In this document: one piece after another, positions 54,866 to 64,000 of the stretch
Numbering within the stretch: position 1 is the first letter of the stretch
Layout: every line of letters starts with the position of its first letter
Assembly: GCA_020437105.1 (NCBI GenBank)
Contig: JAGQWR010000082.1
Coordinates: 1 to 64,000 of the forward strand
Length of the DNA stretch: 64,000 nucleotides
Direction: 5' to 3'
Source of the DNA: Saprospiraceae bacterium
GTDB lineage: Bacteria > Bacteroidota > Bacteroidia > Chitinophagales > Saprospiraceae
Notes under the pieces: model-generated
What the model was told of the DNA's origin: nothing
Seen by the model: the letters and a program-made list of their open reading frames with translations, nothing else
Database searches by the model: none
Position numbers and translations under genes: made by a program

Positions 54866-54908
54866 CAAAAAGCGGGGAATGCCATTAGGTGTTTCCCGCT
54901 TTTTGTTT
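54866..54908 (+). terminator. terminator after the dodecin gene
   Basis: CAAAAAGCGGG (54866-54876) pairs with CCCGCTTTTTG (54894-54904) in an 11-bp stem, followed by TTT. Confidence 0.8.
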
Positions 54909-55010
54909 AAATAGGCCACGATTTGCTATTAATTTTTTAATAATGCTTGCATTTTGTGTGTAAAAGGAGCTAATTTTCACGCCATCCTATTTCCGAAAAG
55001 CCACGGTTCC

Positions 55011-58000
55011 ATGAAAACATCCAATCTAGCCCTTTCAAAAGGCCTTCTTTTTTGCCTTTCCTTTTTTACTCTGCCCCTTTTTTCTCAAACTATTTCTTTT
55101 ACCAATCCGTCCGAACTATCTGTTTGTGACTCTGCCCAATTCAGCCTGGTGATCCTAAATGAGGAAAGTTTTACACTAACCAATGGTCAGCTTACGCTGG
55201 ATTTAGGTAGCTGTATGAGTTATAGTCAGGGGAGTATTACCGGGGCAACAGAAAACGATATAAGTAATCTTTCGCAGCCTGTTTTTGATCTTCCGGAGCT
55301 GGCCCCGGATCAAAGTGTCTCTGTTAATATAATCCAGCGAGCCGGATGCGATTGTGTGGACCAAATAAATAATGCTGTTCCGTTTACAAACGATATTGCA
55401 GTTACCTACTCAAACGGTTCGGCAGATCTGACAACCAGCCTTTATGAAGTTGAAACCCCATTATTGGTCATTACGGCCGTCACCAACACTTACCTATCCG
55501 GTACAAAAGGGGATTTTTTGCAACGGAGTTTTACCCTGCGCAATACCCGCTTCGGCCCGCTTTCCAGTTTTGTGATGATGGATACCTATGAACCTGGTAT
55601 TCAGGTCTCCAGCAACCAGGGCCTGGTGGTTGAAGATAGTCCTGGTTATTTCGAATTGTTATTAACAGGTGCAGATTTTCAACAGATCGGAGATGGCGAT
55701 GCTTTTTTTGAAATTGACGAAACCATTGTTATCACAGAAATTATTGAAATCACAGATTGTGGAACCAGTATTAATAGTGCGCTCTCCCAAATTGAATTTG
55801 CCTGGGGCTGTTTTAATCTGATTTGCCAGGATGAGCTGCAAACAGCCATTGTGTCTATCCAACCTTTTGAGCCCGATCCGGTACTTGAATTTACGCCATT
55901 CACAACTGTGCCCTATTGCTTTTGTGGTCCCGACGGACACCTGCACGGTATGACCATTACAAATACGGGAGATGGTCCGGCATTGGATGTGACAGTCGAT
56001 CTGAGAAGAAGTGCTTTGGGAGAAGGAATGGATATAAATTCTTTCGTGGTGGATAGTGCCGGGTCTATGTCTCCGATTGTCGCTTTTGGAATAGGTGAAG
56101 CTCCCTTTGATGCAGATTGCGTCGCTCCCAACCCGGTTTACGCGACAGCTAATTTTACACTTCCAATCCTCGGGCCGGGCGAGTCTGTTTTTGTGCATTG
56201 GAATGTATATTTCTGTAAAAAAAACTGTAATAGTCCGCTTAGTTTTTGGGAGTATAAGTACCGCTTTTTCCGGGAATGTCCGGAGAATGTAGCCACCAGT
56301 CAGGATGAATATATCGCGGTGTTTAAGTCTGGCCAACCCCTGTTGAGCAATGTCTATTTTGATGAGGATTGCGAGGTTTTGATAGACGGGTCTCTTTGTA
56401 CGAATGAATATGTAGTAGAACACGATACCTTGGATAATACAGACGGATCGCTGTTGATCGATTTTGTACTTCCCTGTGGCTTTCTCTGGGAAACAACAAG
56501 CGCGCCTCAATTAGCGGGCGTAAATCCGAGTATATACGAAGTTATTCCGGGAGTAACTGAAACAAGTATTCACTTGGAATATCCACTTCCTTTGCCAGTG
56601 GATTCAGCCGGCTTTTCCTTTGATATTTCCTTTCATTGTGATCTTTTATGTGATACGCTTGCCATTGTTTTTGATTCGATTACGACGACATGCCCTGTCT
56701 GGGAGACCTGTAATCCCCTTGTTGAGCCCGATGTGTTTTTCGATGTAACGACGACGCTCCAGATTTGCGAACCCTTTGCCGCAGAGTGTGCGCACCAGAA
56801 TTGCCAGCGTGTTTTTCATCCATTTGAATGCGAAGCCCAGGATACCAATTATATTGGCTCAAGTGGTTATTTCTATTTCCGTAATGAAGCCCGCCGTGTA
56901 AACTATGGCCTGGCCGATAATGACAACGATCAATTCCCGGATCCCGGCGGCATACTCGACCTGGGACTGGTAGAGCAAAAGCGATTTATCCCGGGTGATA
57001 CCATTGAATCTAAAATTAGTGGGATCATCATAGCCGATGAATCCGGCGCTTCCTTTGACCAGGCCGTGTTCGACCTCTTTTTTATTCCCATAAATGTCAG
57101 TCCGGATATCAATGCGGATTTATTGTCAACCGATGGCATCGAGTTTTTAGAGGCAGATCTTCGCGTTTTTGATTTTAGTTCGGGCACCTACTACAATTGT
57201 CCCATTCCGGCGAGCACCAATTCATTTGCAAACCTGAGTAGTGTACATCATGTATTTGAGGTAAACATGGATGAGCTTAGTTGTGGCCTTCCCGGCGGAT
57301 TTGAGTTAGCCCATGCCGATTCACTTGAGTTGACAGTCCTGTGTCGTTTTGGTGCTAATCCCATCCAGGAAGATCCGGGTTCCAGCCTGCCGCCATTGAT
57401 CCAAATGTCGGTCACTTCAACCTCTCAGGTGTTTTCTGAAGATGCTGCTACCTCCAGCTTATTATGTGGCTGTACCTCGGATCTCATTGAATTAAGTGGC
57501 TATGAGTACCTGATTACAAATGGTGTTTTTGTGGTTCCTCCATGTGACACTTCTAATTTTCTGGGAGCCAATTTCATCAGTTTTAGTTTGGCTGCCCCCA
57601 ACCTCTTTCCTTTCGAATATCGCTGGGGAGCAGTGGTGGAAAACCTGGAATTACAAATCGCAGATGGGTTTGAGCTGGTCGAGTCGCGGGTTTCGCGGGT
57701 ACAGTGGCAAAACGGTGTGCCGTTTAAAGTGAATGAGCCAATTGGTGCAGACCCTACGCCGGAGGGTTGGTATATTCAGTTGGATTCCTGTCAGGTACCT
57801 CCGATGGATGAAGGCTTTTCGGTGCTCATGCAGCATCGGTTTCTACGGGATTGCCATTTTGATGGGGCATATCCGCTAATCACTTTTTCTGAAATATCTT
57901 TTTGGCCCGGATTAATTGAAGATACGAACCCCCTGATCATTTCAGATACATCCAATAGCCTGCGAGCGCTCAACCCGGACCTTAATTTAACCTCGCCCAT

Positions 58001-61000
58001 TATTCAGTATATCAGTGCAGATAACAAGTTTCGCTGGGAACTGGATATCGTCAATGATATAAATTCTATTGCTTCGCAAAATAGCGATATAGCTTATAAT
58101 GTCTGGCTTTCGCCGGAATCTCCGAGCGGCCTGGTCAGTGATTTTATCCTGGAAGACCTGGATAATGGCACGACGATTCCTTTGGTGAACGGTTTATTCC
58201 AATTGGGTGATTTTGATCCGGAGGAAGCACGTAATCTTCGATTGATCGGACTAAATGCCGGTTGTGGTCTGGATACGGTTTTTATGCACTATGGATGGAA
58301 CTGTACGGAGCTGGAAGATTTGGCCGATGATCCCTGTTTTCAACGCGCGCTATTGTTGGAGGGGCTCTCTCCTGATGGCGAATTAGAGCTTCAGGTATTT
58401 AGTCCTACGGATACCTGTTTTGCACTTTGTGATACGGTGCCATATCATACGATTGAGATTTTTAATGCCAATCTGGGAGCGATTTGCGACATACAGTTGA
58501 CCGCTTATATCCCTTCCGGATTTCAGGTGTTACCGGGAAGTTGCCAGATGGCCTACCCTACAGGGTCTCCTTTTGTGGCAATTCCGGACCCGGTTGACCT
58601 GGGGAGTGGTCAATATCTTTGGGCATTCGACACCTTTAGCGATTCCCTGCTGCAAAATTGTTTGTCTGGTGTTTCGTTTGAGCCATCAAATAGTGTGCAG
58701 CTTCGATTTTTGGGGATTACAGATTGTGACTTCCCTATCAACTCCGAGTTACTTTTTGTGGTTGAAGGACTTCAAACCTGTGACTTGCCCGGCAATTCCC
58801 TGTTACGCGAAAGCGATCCTTTCTGCATTGAAATTGATGCCCCAAATGGCGAGGCATTTTTTAACGCTTCTATGCAGGAAAACCTGGTTTGTGAAGACGA
58901 AGGCATTCTGGAAGTAGCCGTTTTACTTGATGTGGAAAGCGTACCTGGTGATAGCGTGGAAGTGATTTTACCACCGGGTATTTTGTATGTACCAGGGTCA
59001 TATCTTCCAATTACAAATGCTCCCTTAGGGCCGCCTCAGATTGGATTTTACGGCGTTTCTCAGGTGCTGAAATGGGGCTTGGATGCCGGAATTCCGGCTG
59101 TTGCCGTTGTTTCTTTTCAGGTAAATATATCCGGTTTTCTGGACCAGGATTGTGGGGAAGTGCTTGCCTTGTTTCGGGCCACGCGCCAGACCAATGCTTT
59201 CTGTGCTGCTTCCGGGGAGGAGTGTACGGTCGATTACGAATTAGGCAGTGCCTTTTTGCAGATCCCAATTGATCGGCCGGCATATTCCATATCGGCATTT
59301 TCTATTAATGCTTCCCCTTCCGGGAATGACTTGCTGGTGAGTTATCAGGTGCAGGTAAATAATTCGGGGGCAGCCAGTATCCAGGATTTGAACCTTCAAT
59401 TCCTGTTGGATACAGATGGAAATGGAGCCCCATCTGGACCTGACCAGCAGGTTTTCGTGGAGCTGGTTCCTGATTTTCCGGGCAGTGGCATGTTTACGGG
59501 AAGTTTTCTGATTCCGGCAGAATCGCTTTGTCAACTTTTGGTTTGGATAGATCCTGATGTCCATTGTGCCTGTTCGGGCGCCTTTGCTTTTGCGACAGAT
59601 CCGATTGACCTTTTTCCTGGGGATGACGCTTTGATTTGTTCGGACGAATTATTGGAAATTGGCTGGTGCCCGGATGATTTTCAGACAAGCTGGTCACCTT
59701 CCAATCAATTGAATTGCACAGATTGCTGTCCGGCTATTTTTCAATATGAGAATGCAGGCCAAACCACCCAACCCTTTTCATTGACCCAGTTTTTGACAAA
59801 TGATTCGGATTGCGAAATTCAGGCACACTACCAAATAAGCGTACTTCCTAAGCCAGGCATTTTATTTGCAGATACGATTATTTGCCAGGGTGAATCGGCA
59901 AACCTGCTGGCGACCAGTGGTGCTATTTATAACTGGACAGGCCCGGGTATTACAAATCCTGGCTTGCAGGCACAGGTGGTTAGTCCGCTTGTTTCGAGTT
60001 GGTACTATTTAGCGATGGAGGATTTAAACGCCTGTACAGCCCTTGATTCTGTTTTTATACAAGTAGCAGGATTACCGATCGCAAATGCAGGTCCCGACAC
60101 CCTTTTGTGTCAGGGGAACAGCCTCCAATTAAGCGGTTTAGTTGATCCGGGCTGGACATACCAATGGTCTCCACCGGCTATTTTTGACAACCCGGGAATT
60201 CCGAATCCAATCCTGTTGACACAGGTTGACACCCTTATTGTATTAACAGTAACAAATGCAGCTGGCTGTACAAGTGTGGATACCTTGCTGGTCGATTTTC
60301 AAGCCAATCCAACATTTACAGGGCCCGAAGATTTATTCCTCTGCCTGGGATTATCAGATACGCTTACGCTTGATGGCGGAGAGTACTATAATTGGAGTCC
60401 GGCTGTTGATTGCCTTGATCCAGCCTGTGCTACAGTGAGTATCAGCCCAACGGCAGATATAACATACGAAGTGACTGCGTACAATAATTTTGGCTGCTCT
60501 TCGGCTGATACTTTTCAGGTCACAGTAATAGATGAAAGTCTGGTACTCAATGAGGCGCAGGCTATTTGTGCCGGAGAATCCGCCGATATTTTTGGAGAAT
60601 TGATCAATACAGCAGGCGTCTATTGTGATACCATTGAGCTATCGGCAGGATGTCTGCAAATCACCTGTATTGACTTAAGTGTCAATGAAGCCGTTTCTAT
60701 TAATCTGGAAAATACGATTTGTCCGGGCGATAGTATTGCTTTTGGCAATTCTATCCTGACAGATCCGGGGACTTATCAAACGAATTTACAAACCTGGCAA
60801 GGCTGCGATAGTCTGGTATCCATGGCTTTATCCTGGTATGAATCGGCGTCTCTGAGTATAGAACCGGGAGATATCGGAATTTATGCTGGCGGAATCAGTT
60901 TGCTGGAGGTATTGGGCGGTGGCCTTGGATATAGTTACGAATGGTCCAATCCGGAGCTGCTCAGTTGTGGTGATTGTCCGAATCCGACAACCCTCCCAAT

Positions 61001-61376
61001 TTATGCAGACCAGGAATTTTTTGTGACGATTACCGATCCAAATGGCTGTCAGCAAATACTGAGTGTACGGATTGATATCACCACAGATTGTGAAGCGCTG
61101 GCTACCAGAATCCCGAATGTATTCAGTCCGAATGGAGATGGAGTCAACGATCGCTTTGAAGTGCCGGGCGGTTCATTTGTACCCGGCGGCATAGAGTTAC
61201 AAATCTGGAACCGTTGGGGCGAACTCGTTCTTCGGGACGTTTCAAATAATCCGTTTTGGGACGGCACCCAAAATGGAGAGCCGGTGCCACAAGATGTTTA
61301 CGTCTATCGGATTTTTGTAGAATGCAGTAATGAAGAAATGGTTGAGTTGACAGGGGAGGTGCAAGTAATTCGTTAG
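55011..61376 (+). CDS. giant repeat-rich surface protein with T9SS type B sorting domain
   Basis: 2121 aa from ATG 55011, which gives a signal peptide (LLFCLSFFTLPLFSQ). Most of the chain (about 30-1500) is a series of DUF11-like/beta-sandwich modules with many Cys and Pro-Gly turns. Ig/PKD-like domains follow (about 1620-1900; CQGESANLLATSGAIYNW and PIANAGPDTLLCQGNSLQL), then short repeats with ICPGDS/ICAGES motifs. The final 95 residues (RIPNVFSPNGDGVNDRF to EVQVIR) are the gliding-motility-type C-terminal domain. A T9SS-exported, surface-displayed protein; ligand unknown. It has no sprF-like gene directly downstream. Confidence 0.9.
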   Translation: MKTSNLALSKGLLFCLSFFTLPLFSQTISFTNPSELSVCDSAQFSLVILNEESFTLTNGQLTLDLGSCMSYSQGSITGATENDISNLSQPVFDLPELAPDQSVSVNIIQRAGCDCVDQINNAVPFTNDIAVTYSNGSADLTTSLYEVETPLLVITAVTNTYLSGTKGDFLQRSFTLRNTRFGPLSSFVMMDTYEPGIQVSSNQGLVVEDSPGYFELLLTGADFQQIGDGDAFFEIDETIVITEIIEITDCGTSINSALSQIEFAWGCFNLICQDELQTAIVSIQPFEPDPVLEFTPFTTVPYCFCGPDGHLHGMTITNTGDGPALDVTVDLRRSALGEGMDINSFVVDSAGSMSPIVAFGIGEAPFDADCVAPNPVYATANFTLPILGPGESVFVHWNVYFCKKNCNSPLSFWEYKYRFFRECPENVATSQDEYIAVFKSGQPLLSNVYFDEDCEVLIDGSLCTNEYVVEHDTLDNTDGSLLIDFVLPCGFLWETTSAPQLAGVNPSIYEVIPGVTETSIHLEYPLPLPVDSAGFSFDISFHCDLLCDTLAIVFDSITTTCPVWETCNPLVEPDVFFDVTTTLQICEPFAAECAHQNCQRVFHPFECEAQDTNYIGSSGYFYFRNEARRVNYGLADNDNDQFPDPGGILDLGLVEQKRFIPGDTIESKISGIIIADESGASFDQAVFDLFFIPINVSPDINADLLSTDGIEFLEADLRVFDFSSGTYYNCPIPASTNSFANLSSVHHVFEVNMDELSCGLPGGFELAHADSLELTVLCRFGANPIQEDPGSSLPPLIQMSVTSTSQVFSEDAATSSLLCGCTSDLIELSGYEYLITNGVFVVPPCDTSNFLGANFISFSLAAPNLFPFEYRWGAVVENLELQIADGFELVESRVSRVQWQNGVPFKVNEPIGADPTPEGWYIQLDSCQVPPMDEGFSVLMQHRFLRDCHFDGAYPLITFSEISFWPGLIEDTNPLIISDTSNSLRALNPDLNLTSPIIQYISADNKFRWELDIVNDINSIASQNSDIAYNVWLSPESPSGLVSDFILEDLDNGTTIPLVNGLFQLGDFDPEEARNLRLIGLNAGCGLDTVFMHYGWNCTELEDLADDPCFQRALLLEGLSPDGELELQVFSPTDTCFALCDTVPYHTIEIFNANLGAICDIQLTAYIPSGFQVLPGSCQMAYPTGSPFVAIPDPVDLGSGQYLWAFDTFSDSLLQNCLSGVSFEPSNSVQLRFLGITDCDFPINSELLFVVEGLQTCDLPGNSLLRESDPFCIEIDAPNGEAFFNASMQENLVCEDEGILEVAVLLDVESVPGDSVEVILPPGILYVPGSYLPITNAPLGPPQIGFYGVSQVLKWGLDAGIPAVAVVSFQVNISGFLDQDCGEVLALFRATRQTNAFCAASGEECTVDYELGSAFLQIPIDRPAYSISAFSINASPSGNDLLVSYQVQVNNSGAASIQDLNLQFLLDTDGNGAPSGPDQQVFVELVPDFPGSGMFTGSFLIPAESLCQLLVWIDPDVHCACSGAFAFATDPIDLFPGDDALICSDELLEIGWCPDDFQTSWSPSNQLNCTDCCPAIFQYENAGQTTQPFSLTQFLTNDSDCEIQAHYQISVLPKPGILFADTIICQGESANLLATSGAIYNWTGPGITNPGLQAQVVSPLVSSWYYLAMEDLNACTALDSVFIQVAGLPIANAGPDTLLCQGNSLQLSGLVDPGWTYQWSPPAIFDNPGIPNPILLTQVDTLIVLTVTNAAGCTSVDTLLVDFQANPTFTGPEDLFLCLGLSDTLTLDGGEYYNWSPAVDCLDPACATVSISPTADITYEVTAYNNFGCSSADTFQVTVIDESLVLNEAQAICAGESADIFGELINTAGVYCDTIELSAGCLQITCIDLSVNEAVSINLENTICPGDSIAFGNSILTDPGTYQTNLQTWQGCDSLVSMALSWYESASLSIEPGDIGIYAGGISLLEVLGGGLGYSYEWSNPELLSCGDCPNPTTLPIYADQEFFVTITDPNGCQQILSVRIDITTDCEALATRIPNVFSPNGDGVNDRFEVPGGSFVPGGIELQIWNRWGELVLRDVSNNPFWDGTQNGEPVPQDVYVYRIFVECSNEEMVELTGEVQVIR

Positions 61377-61466
61377 GTATTTGTATCCAAAAAAGGGATT
61401 TATTATTAATTTAATGAAATGTTTTCCTTTTTTTAAGGTACGAACACCAATAAACCAAACCAAAAC

Positions 61467-63476
61467 ATGAAAAAGTACACCTTTTCCCTTATTGCACTTT
61501 GCCTGGGATTACACCTTTTTGCCCAGGATTCCCCGGAAATGAAATGGGGTAAAGTTTCCGATGAAGAGCTCGCTATGACGGAGTATGATTTGGATCCGGA
61601 TGCCGGTGCAGTTGTTTTATTTGATCACGGCGAATTAAAATTTGACTATTCAGACGGTTCGGCCCGGTTTCGTTTAGATCGGCATCGTCGGGTGAAAATA
61701 TTGAAGCGAAGTGGGTTTGATCAGGGGGATATACAAATCCGTTATTATTCCTACAGCAATATTGAGAAAATTGAACAATTAAAGATCCAAATTTTCTCTC
61801 CGGACGGCACAAAAACCACCGTTGATAAGAGTGCTATTTTTGAGGAAGAGGAAAATAATTATTGGAGTGTTATCAAAATTTCGATCCCAAATATTCAGGA
61901 AGGATCGGTATTTGAATATCGGTATTCTCTGGTAGCAGACTATATATTCACCTTAAATCCCTGGCAGTTTCAGGAGGACATTCCCATTCGTTGGAGTGAG
62001 TTTTATATGGAAATTCCGGATTGGTTTGATTATGTTTTTCTCAAACAGCGTACCAATCTATGTATTGAAGAAGGGGATGTTTTACGGCGTAGCATGACTA
62101 TACCCAAAAGTGTAACAGATGGAAATGGCCATCAACTTGATCGGGGCTACCAGACGGTTAATGTAAACTTACGGTCCCAAAGGATGGCCATGAAGGATGT
62201 GCCAGGTTTAAAAGAAGAACCCTTTATTACTACCATGGAGGATTACTATGCCCGGGTTCAATTTCAGCTCAAGTCTGTTGAATATCCAAATGCTCCTACC
62301 AAGTTTGTCATGACAAACTGGGAACAGGTTTGTTCCGAATTGAATGAATCAGAGTCTTTCGGAAATCAACTCAATAACGCCCTAAATTATAATAATGCCT
62401 GGCAGGATTTACAGCCTGTGCTGGATGGGATAACTGATCCGACACAAAAAGCAAATGCTATTTATGATGCGCTGTCGAGTCGAATGCACTGGGATGGACT
62501 TCGGGGCATTTATGTAGATAAAAGTCTGGACGATCTATATCGGAAACAAATTGGGTCTTCGGGGGAGATAAATCTGTTGCTCATCGCCATGCTCCGTAAA
62601 GCAGGGCTCAATACTTTTCCCTTATTGGTGAGTACACGGGCACATGGACAAATGTTTGAGCTGTATCCGTTTCTCTCTCAGTTTAACCATGTTATTGCTG
62701 CTACCCTTATTGGTGAAGAGGCCATACTAATGGATTTGGGTAATCCGAATCGGCCTTCCGGGTTGTTGCCAGTGCAGAGCTTAGCTGGTAGAGCATTGTT
62801 GATGAATCCGGAAAATCCGATCTGGGTTTCCGTTCCTGCGACAACATCGAAGGATGTGTATTATGGCTTACTTTCTGTAAACGAGGAAGGTACCATTGAA
62901 GGTACCATAAAAACGAGCCATGAGGGCTATGCCGCGCTTAATTACCGAGATGCCTTTCTGGAAGAATCAGCCGAATCGATTTGGCAGGAAACGATGGAGG
63001 AAAATTATCCGGGCTGTATCGTTTCGGGTGTTAGCGTGGAAAACAGAGAAGATGTGTATTCAAAACTTAAACAGGAGTTTACGGTTTCTTTGCCTAAAGC
63101 AGGACAGGCAGCAGGAGATTTCATATATGTAAACCCGGTTGTTTTGTCTGACTTTAAGGAAAACCCGTTTACCATAGAAGATCGGACTTATCCGGTAAAT
63201 ATCCCGTATCCTATTGAAGATAAATACATCTTTAATTTGACCATCCCCGAAGGTTTTGAAATTGAAGAGCTACCCGAACCTACCCGAATTTTAATGGATG
63301 GCAATGCCGGGCTGTTTCAGTATAATGTGAGCGAATCGGCCGGAAAAGTGCAGATTGTTGTTGAAATTAAACTGTTTGTTTTAACCTACCCCCCGGAGCA
63401 GTATAGTGTGATCAAAAACTTTTTTGATATAGTAGTAGAAAAATTAAACGAGCCGGTCGTTTTAAAACGCCAATAA
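61467..63476 (+). CDS. DUF3857/transglutaminase-like secreted protein
   Basis: 669 aa. Signal peptide MKKYTFSLIALCLGLHLFAQ. DUF3857 covers about 55-230 (RRVKILKRSGFDQGDIQIRY then EEENNYWSVIKISIP). A transglutaminase-like fold (about 290-420; GSSGEINLLLIAMLRKAG) lacks the catalytic Cys of the usual GDCKDK motif, so enzyme activity is doubtful. A beta-rich C-terminal domain follows. Located in the periplasm or outer membrane. It begins 90 bp after the giant protein gene and 4 bp before the next, related gene. Confidence 0.85.
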   Translation: MKKYTFSLIALCLGLHLFAQDSPEMKWGKVSDEELAMTEYDLDPDAGAVVLFDHGELKFDYSDGSARFRLDRHRRVKILKRSGFDQGDIQIRYYSYSNIEKIEQLKIQIFSPDGTKTTVDKSAIFEEEENNYWSVIKISIPNIQEGSVFEYRYSLVADYIFTLNPWQFQEDIPIRWSEFYMEIPDWFDYVFLKQRTNLCIEEGDVLRRSMTIPKSVTDGNGHQLDRGYQTVNVNLRSQRMAMKDVPGLKEEPFITTMEDYYARVQFQLKSVEYPNAPTKFVMTNWEQVCSELNESESFGNQLNNALNYNNAWQDLQPVLDGITDPTQKANAIYDALSSRMHWDGLRGIYVDKSLDDLYRKQIGSSGEINLLLIAMLRKAGLNTFPLLVSTRAHGQMFELYPFLSQFNHVIAATLIGEEAILMDLGNPNRPSGLLPVQSLAGRALLMNPENPIWVSVPATTSKDVYYGLLSVNEEGTIEGTIKTSHEGYAALNYRDAFLEESAESIWQETMEENYPGCIVSGVSVENREDVYSKLKQEFTVSLPKAGQAAGDFIYVNPVVLSDFKENPFTIEDRTYPVNIPYPIEDKYIFNLTIPEGFEIEELPEPTRILMDGNAGLFQYNVSESAGKVQIVVEIKLFVLTYPPEQYSVIKNFFDIVVEKLNEPVVLKRQ

Positions 63477-63480
63477 AATA

Positions 63481-64000
63481 ATGCTTATGAAACGGCCGGA
63501 AATCAGGTTCCTTACAGCAGGCTTATTTTGTTTTTTGTATGCTTCTGCTGTGGCGCAGGTTCACCCGGAATACAAACTGAGCTCAAAGGATACCAGTTTG
63601 CTACAATCCGGGACGAATGCTATTATTCTTCAAGAGGAACGCCAGGTGCGATTCCGTTCAGGTGGACGTGTGGATCTCATTGTTCGGAAAGCTACGATGA
63701 TTCTTGGACCGGAATCCGGGATGGACCAGGAGGTTGTGTATTACGATCCCGACTCCAAGGTGTCTTATTTCCGGGGTAGAACTTACGATTCATCGGGCTT
63801 TTTGGTTCGGGAAGTGGAGTCAAAAGATGTACAGGATGGAGCTACTTCGGCTTATAGTGCGACCATTGGCGATACCCGTTACAAGTTGATCGAATTTTAC
63901 TCGGATACCTACCCTTATACTATTGAAGTGGAGTACGAGGTCAGGATGGACGGATTCTCCAAAGTAAATGCTTTCGATTGGGACATCCTTCCGCGTTTTG
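63481..64000 (+). CDS. DUF3857-type secreted protein, truncated by the window edge
   Basis: 173 codons are visible and the frame is open to the last base. ATG 63481 (or ATG 63487) gives a signal peptide (FLTAGLFCFLYASAVAQ). The following VHPEYKLSSKDTSLL, VRKATMILGPESGMDQ and YPYTIEVEYEVRMDG resemble the DUF3857 region of the preceding protein, so it is probably a tandem paralogue. It starts 4 bp after that gene's stop and is co-transcribed. Confidence 0.8.
   Translation, partial: MLMKRPEIRFLTAGLFCFLYASAVAQVHPEYKLSSKDTSLLQSGTNAIILQEERQVRFRSGGRVDLIVRKATMILGPESGMDQEVVYYDPDSKVSYFRGRTYDSSGFLVREVESKDVQDGATSAYSATIGDTRYKLIEFYSDTYPYTIEVEYEVRMDGFSKVNAFDWDILPRF

Noticed and set aside
55662..56510. 282-aa minus-strand reading frame inside the second giant gene
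   Set aside because: It is antisense to a well-supported T9SS protein; the composition (Cys, Arg, Ile-rich, no domain) is that of a shadow frame.
61389..61433. Terminator after the second giant gene
   Set aside because: Only an A/T-rich stem with a 29-nt loop can be drawn; too weak to call.
1..64000. tRNA, rRNA, insertion sequences or prophage
   Set aside because: No T-loop motif in the gaps, no transposase, integrase or phage protein among the reading frames, and no terminal inverted repeats with target duplications were seen.

Overview
The window comes from a member of the Bacteroidota, most likely a Saprospiria-type (Lewinella/Haliscomenobacter-like) bacterium. Three things point there: type IX secretion (T9SS) C-terminal sorting domains on several surface proteins, a PorP/SprF-family T9SS membrane protein next to giant 'gliding-motility-type' C-terminal-domain proteins, and promoters of the Bacteroidota form TTTG-N20-TAnnTTTG. 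No tRNA, rRNA, transposase, phage gene or CRISPR array was seen. The layout is mostly chromosomal core and household genes, with a few accessory clusters. The genus is inference; the phylum is well supported.

Region 1 (1-13.8 kb) holds a secreted T9SS protein, a HhH-GPD DNA glycosylase, thymidine kinase, a proline/glutamate-rich conserved protein ahead of 6-phosphofructokinase, a rhomboid protease, a subtilisin-SPOR fusion, an ECF sigma factor, an XRE regulator, a two-domain universal stress protein, a sodium:solute symporter with uracil phosphoribosyltransferase, and a deacetylase-like protein.

Region 2 (14.0-16.2 kb) is the most unusual part. It is a tight four-gene run encoding a small coiled-coil protein, a helical protein ending in a roadblock-like alpha/beta domain, a Rab/Ras-like small GTPase of 163 aa, and a stand-alone PAS-like sensor. 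It looks like a complete prokaryotic small-GTPase signalling module.

Region 3 (16.3-27.5 kb) has a predicted outer-membrane barrel, lipoyl synthase, an ArnT/PMT-type glycosyltransferase, alkaline phosphatase and DprA. A peptidoglycan cluster follows: a membrane SH3b protein, a GH73-like protein that has lost its catalytic Glu, an NlpC/P60 lipoprotein and a PGRP-type amidase. Release factor 1 closes the region.

Region 4 (27.5-34.7 kb) is a TetR-controlled export operon: tetR, a TolC-type channel, an HlyD lipoprotein, two ABC ATPases and two ABC-2 permeases. It resembles E. coli ybhGFSR but carries its own outer-membrane channel and has the double ATPase split into two genes. Three matching 16-bp operator-like sites flank tetR, and one lies on the -33 box of the tetR promoter.

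Region 5 (34.7-43.7 kb) has tsaB, two tandem ArsR-type regulators (the first behind a long leader containing hairpins), lspA, a DksA-like protein, a GH73 glucosaminidase, pdxA, rsmA, a GatB/YqeY protein, a NodB deacetylase and gltX.

Region 6 (43.9-64 kb) is a cell-surface locus. A 2440-aa HYR/Ig-repeat protein with a T9SS type B sorting domain is followed by a PorP/SprF partner, a PD40-OmpA protein and a dodecin. A second giant T9SS protein (2121 aa) and two DUF3857 proteins come next; the last runs off the right edge.
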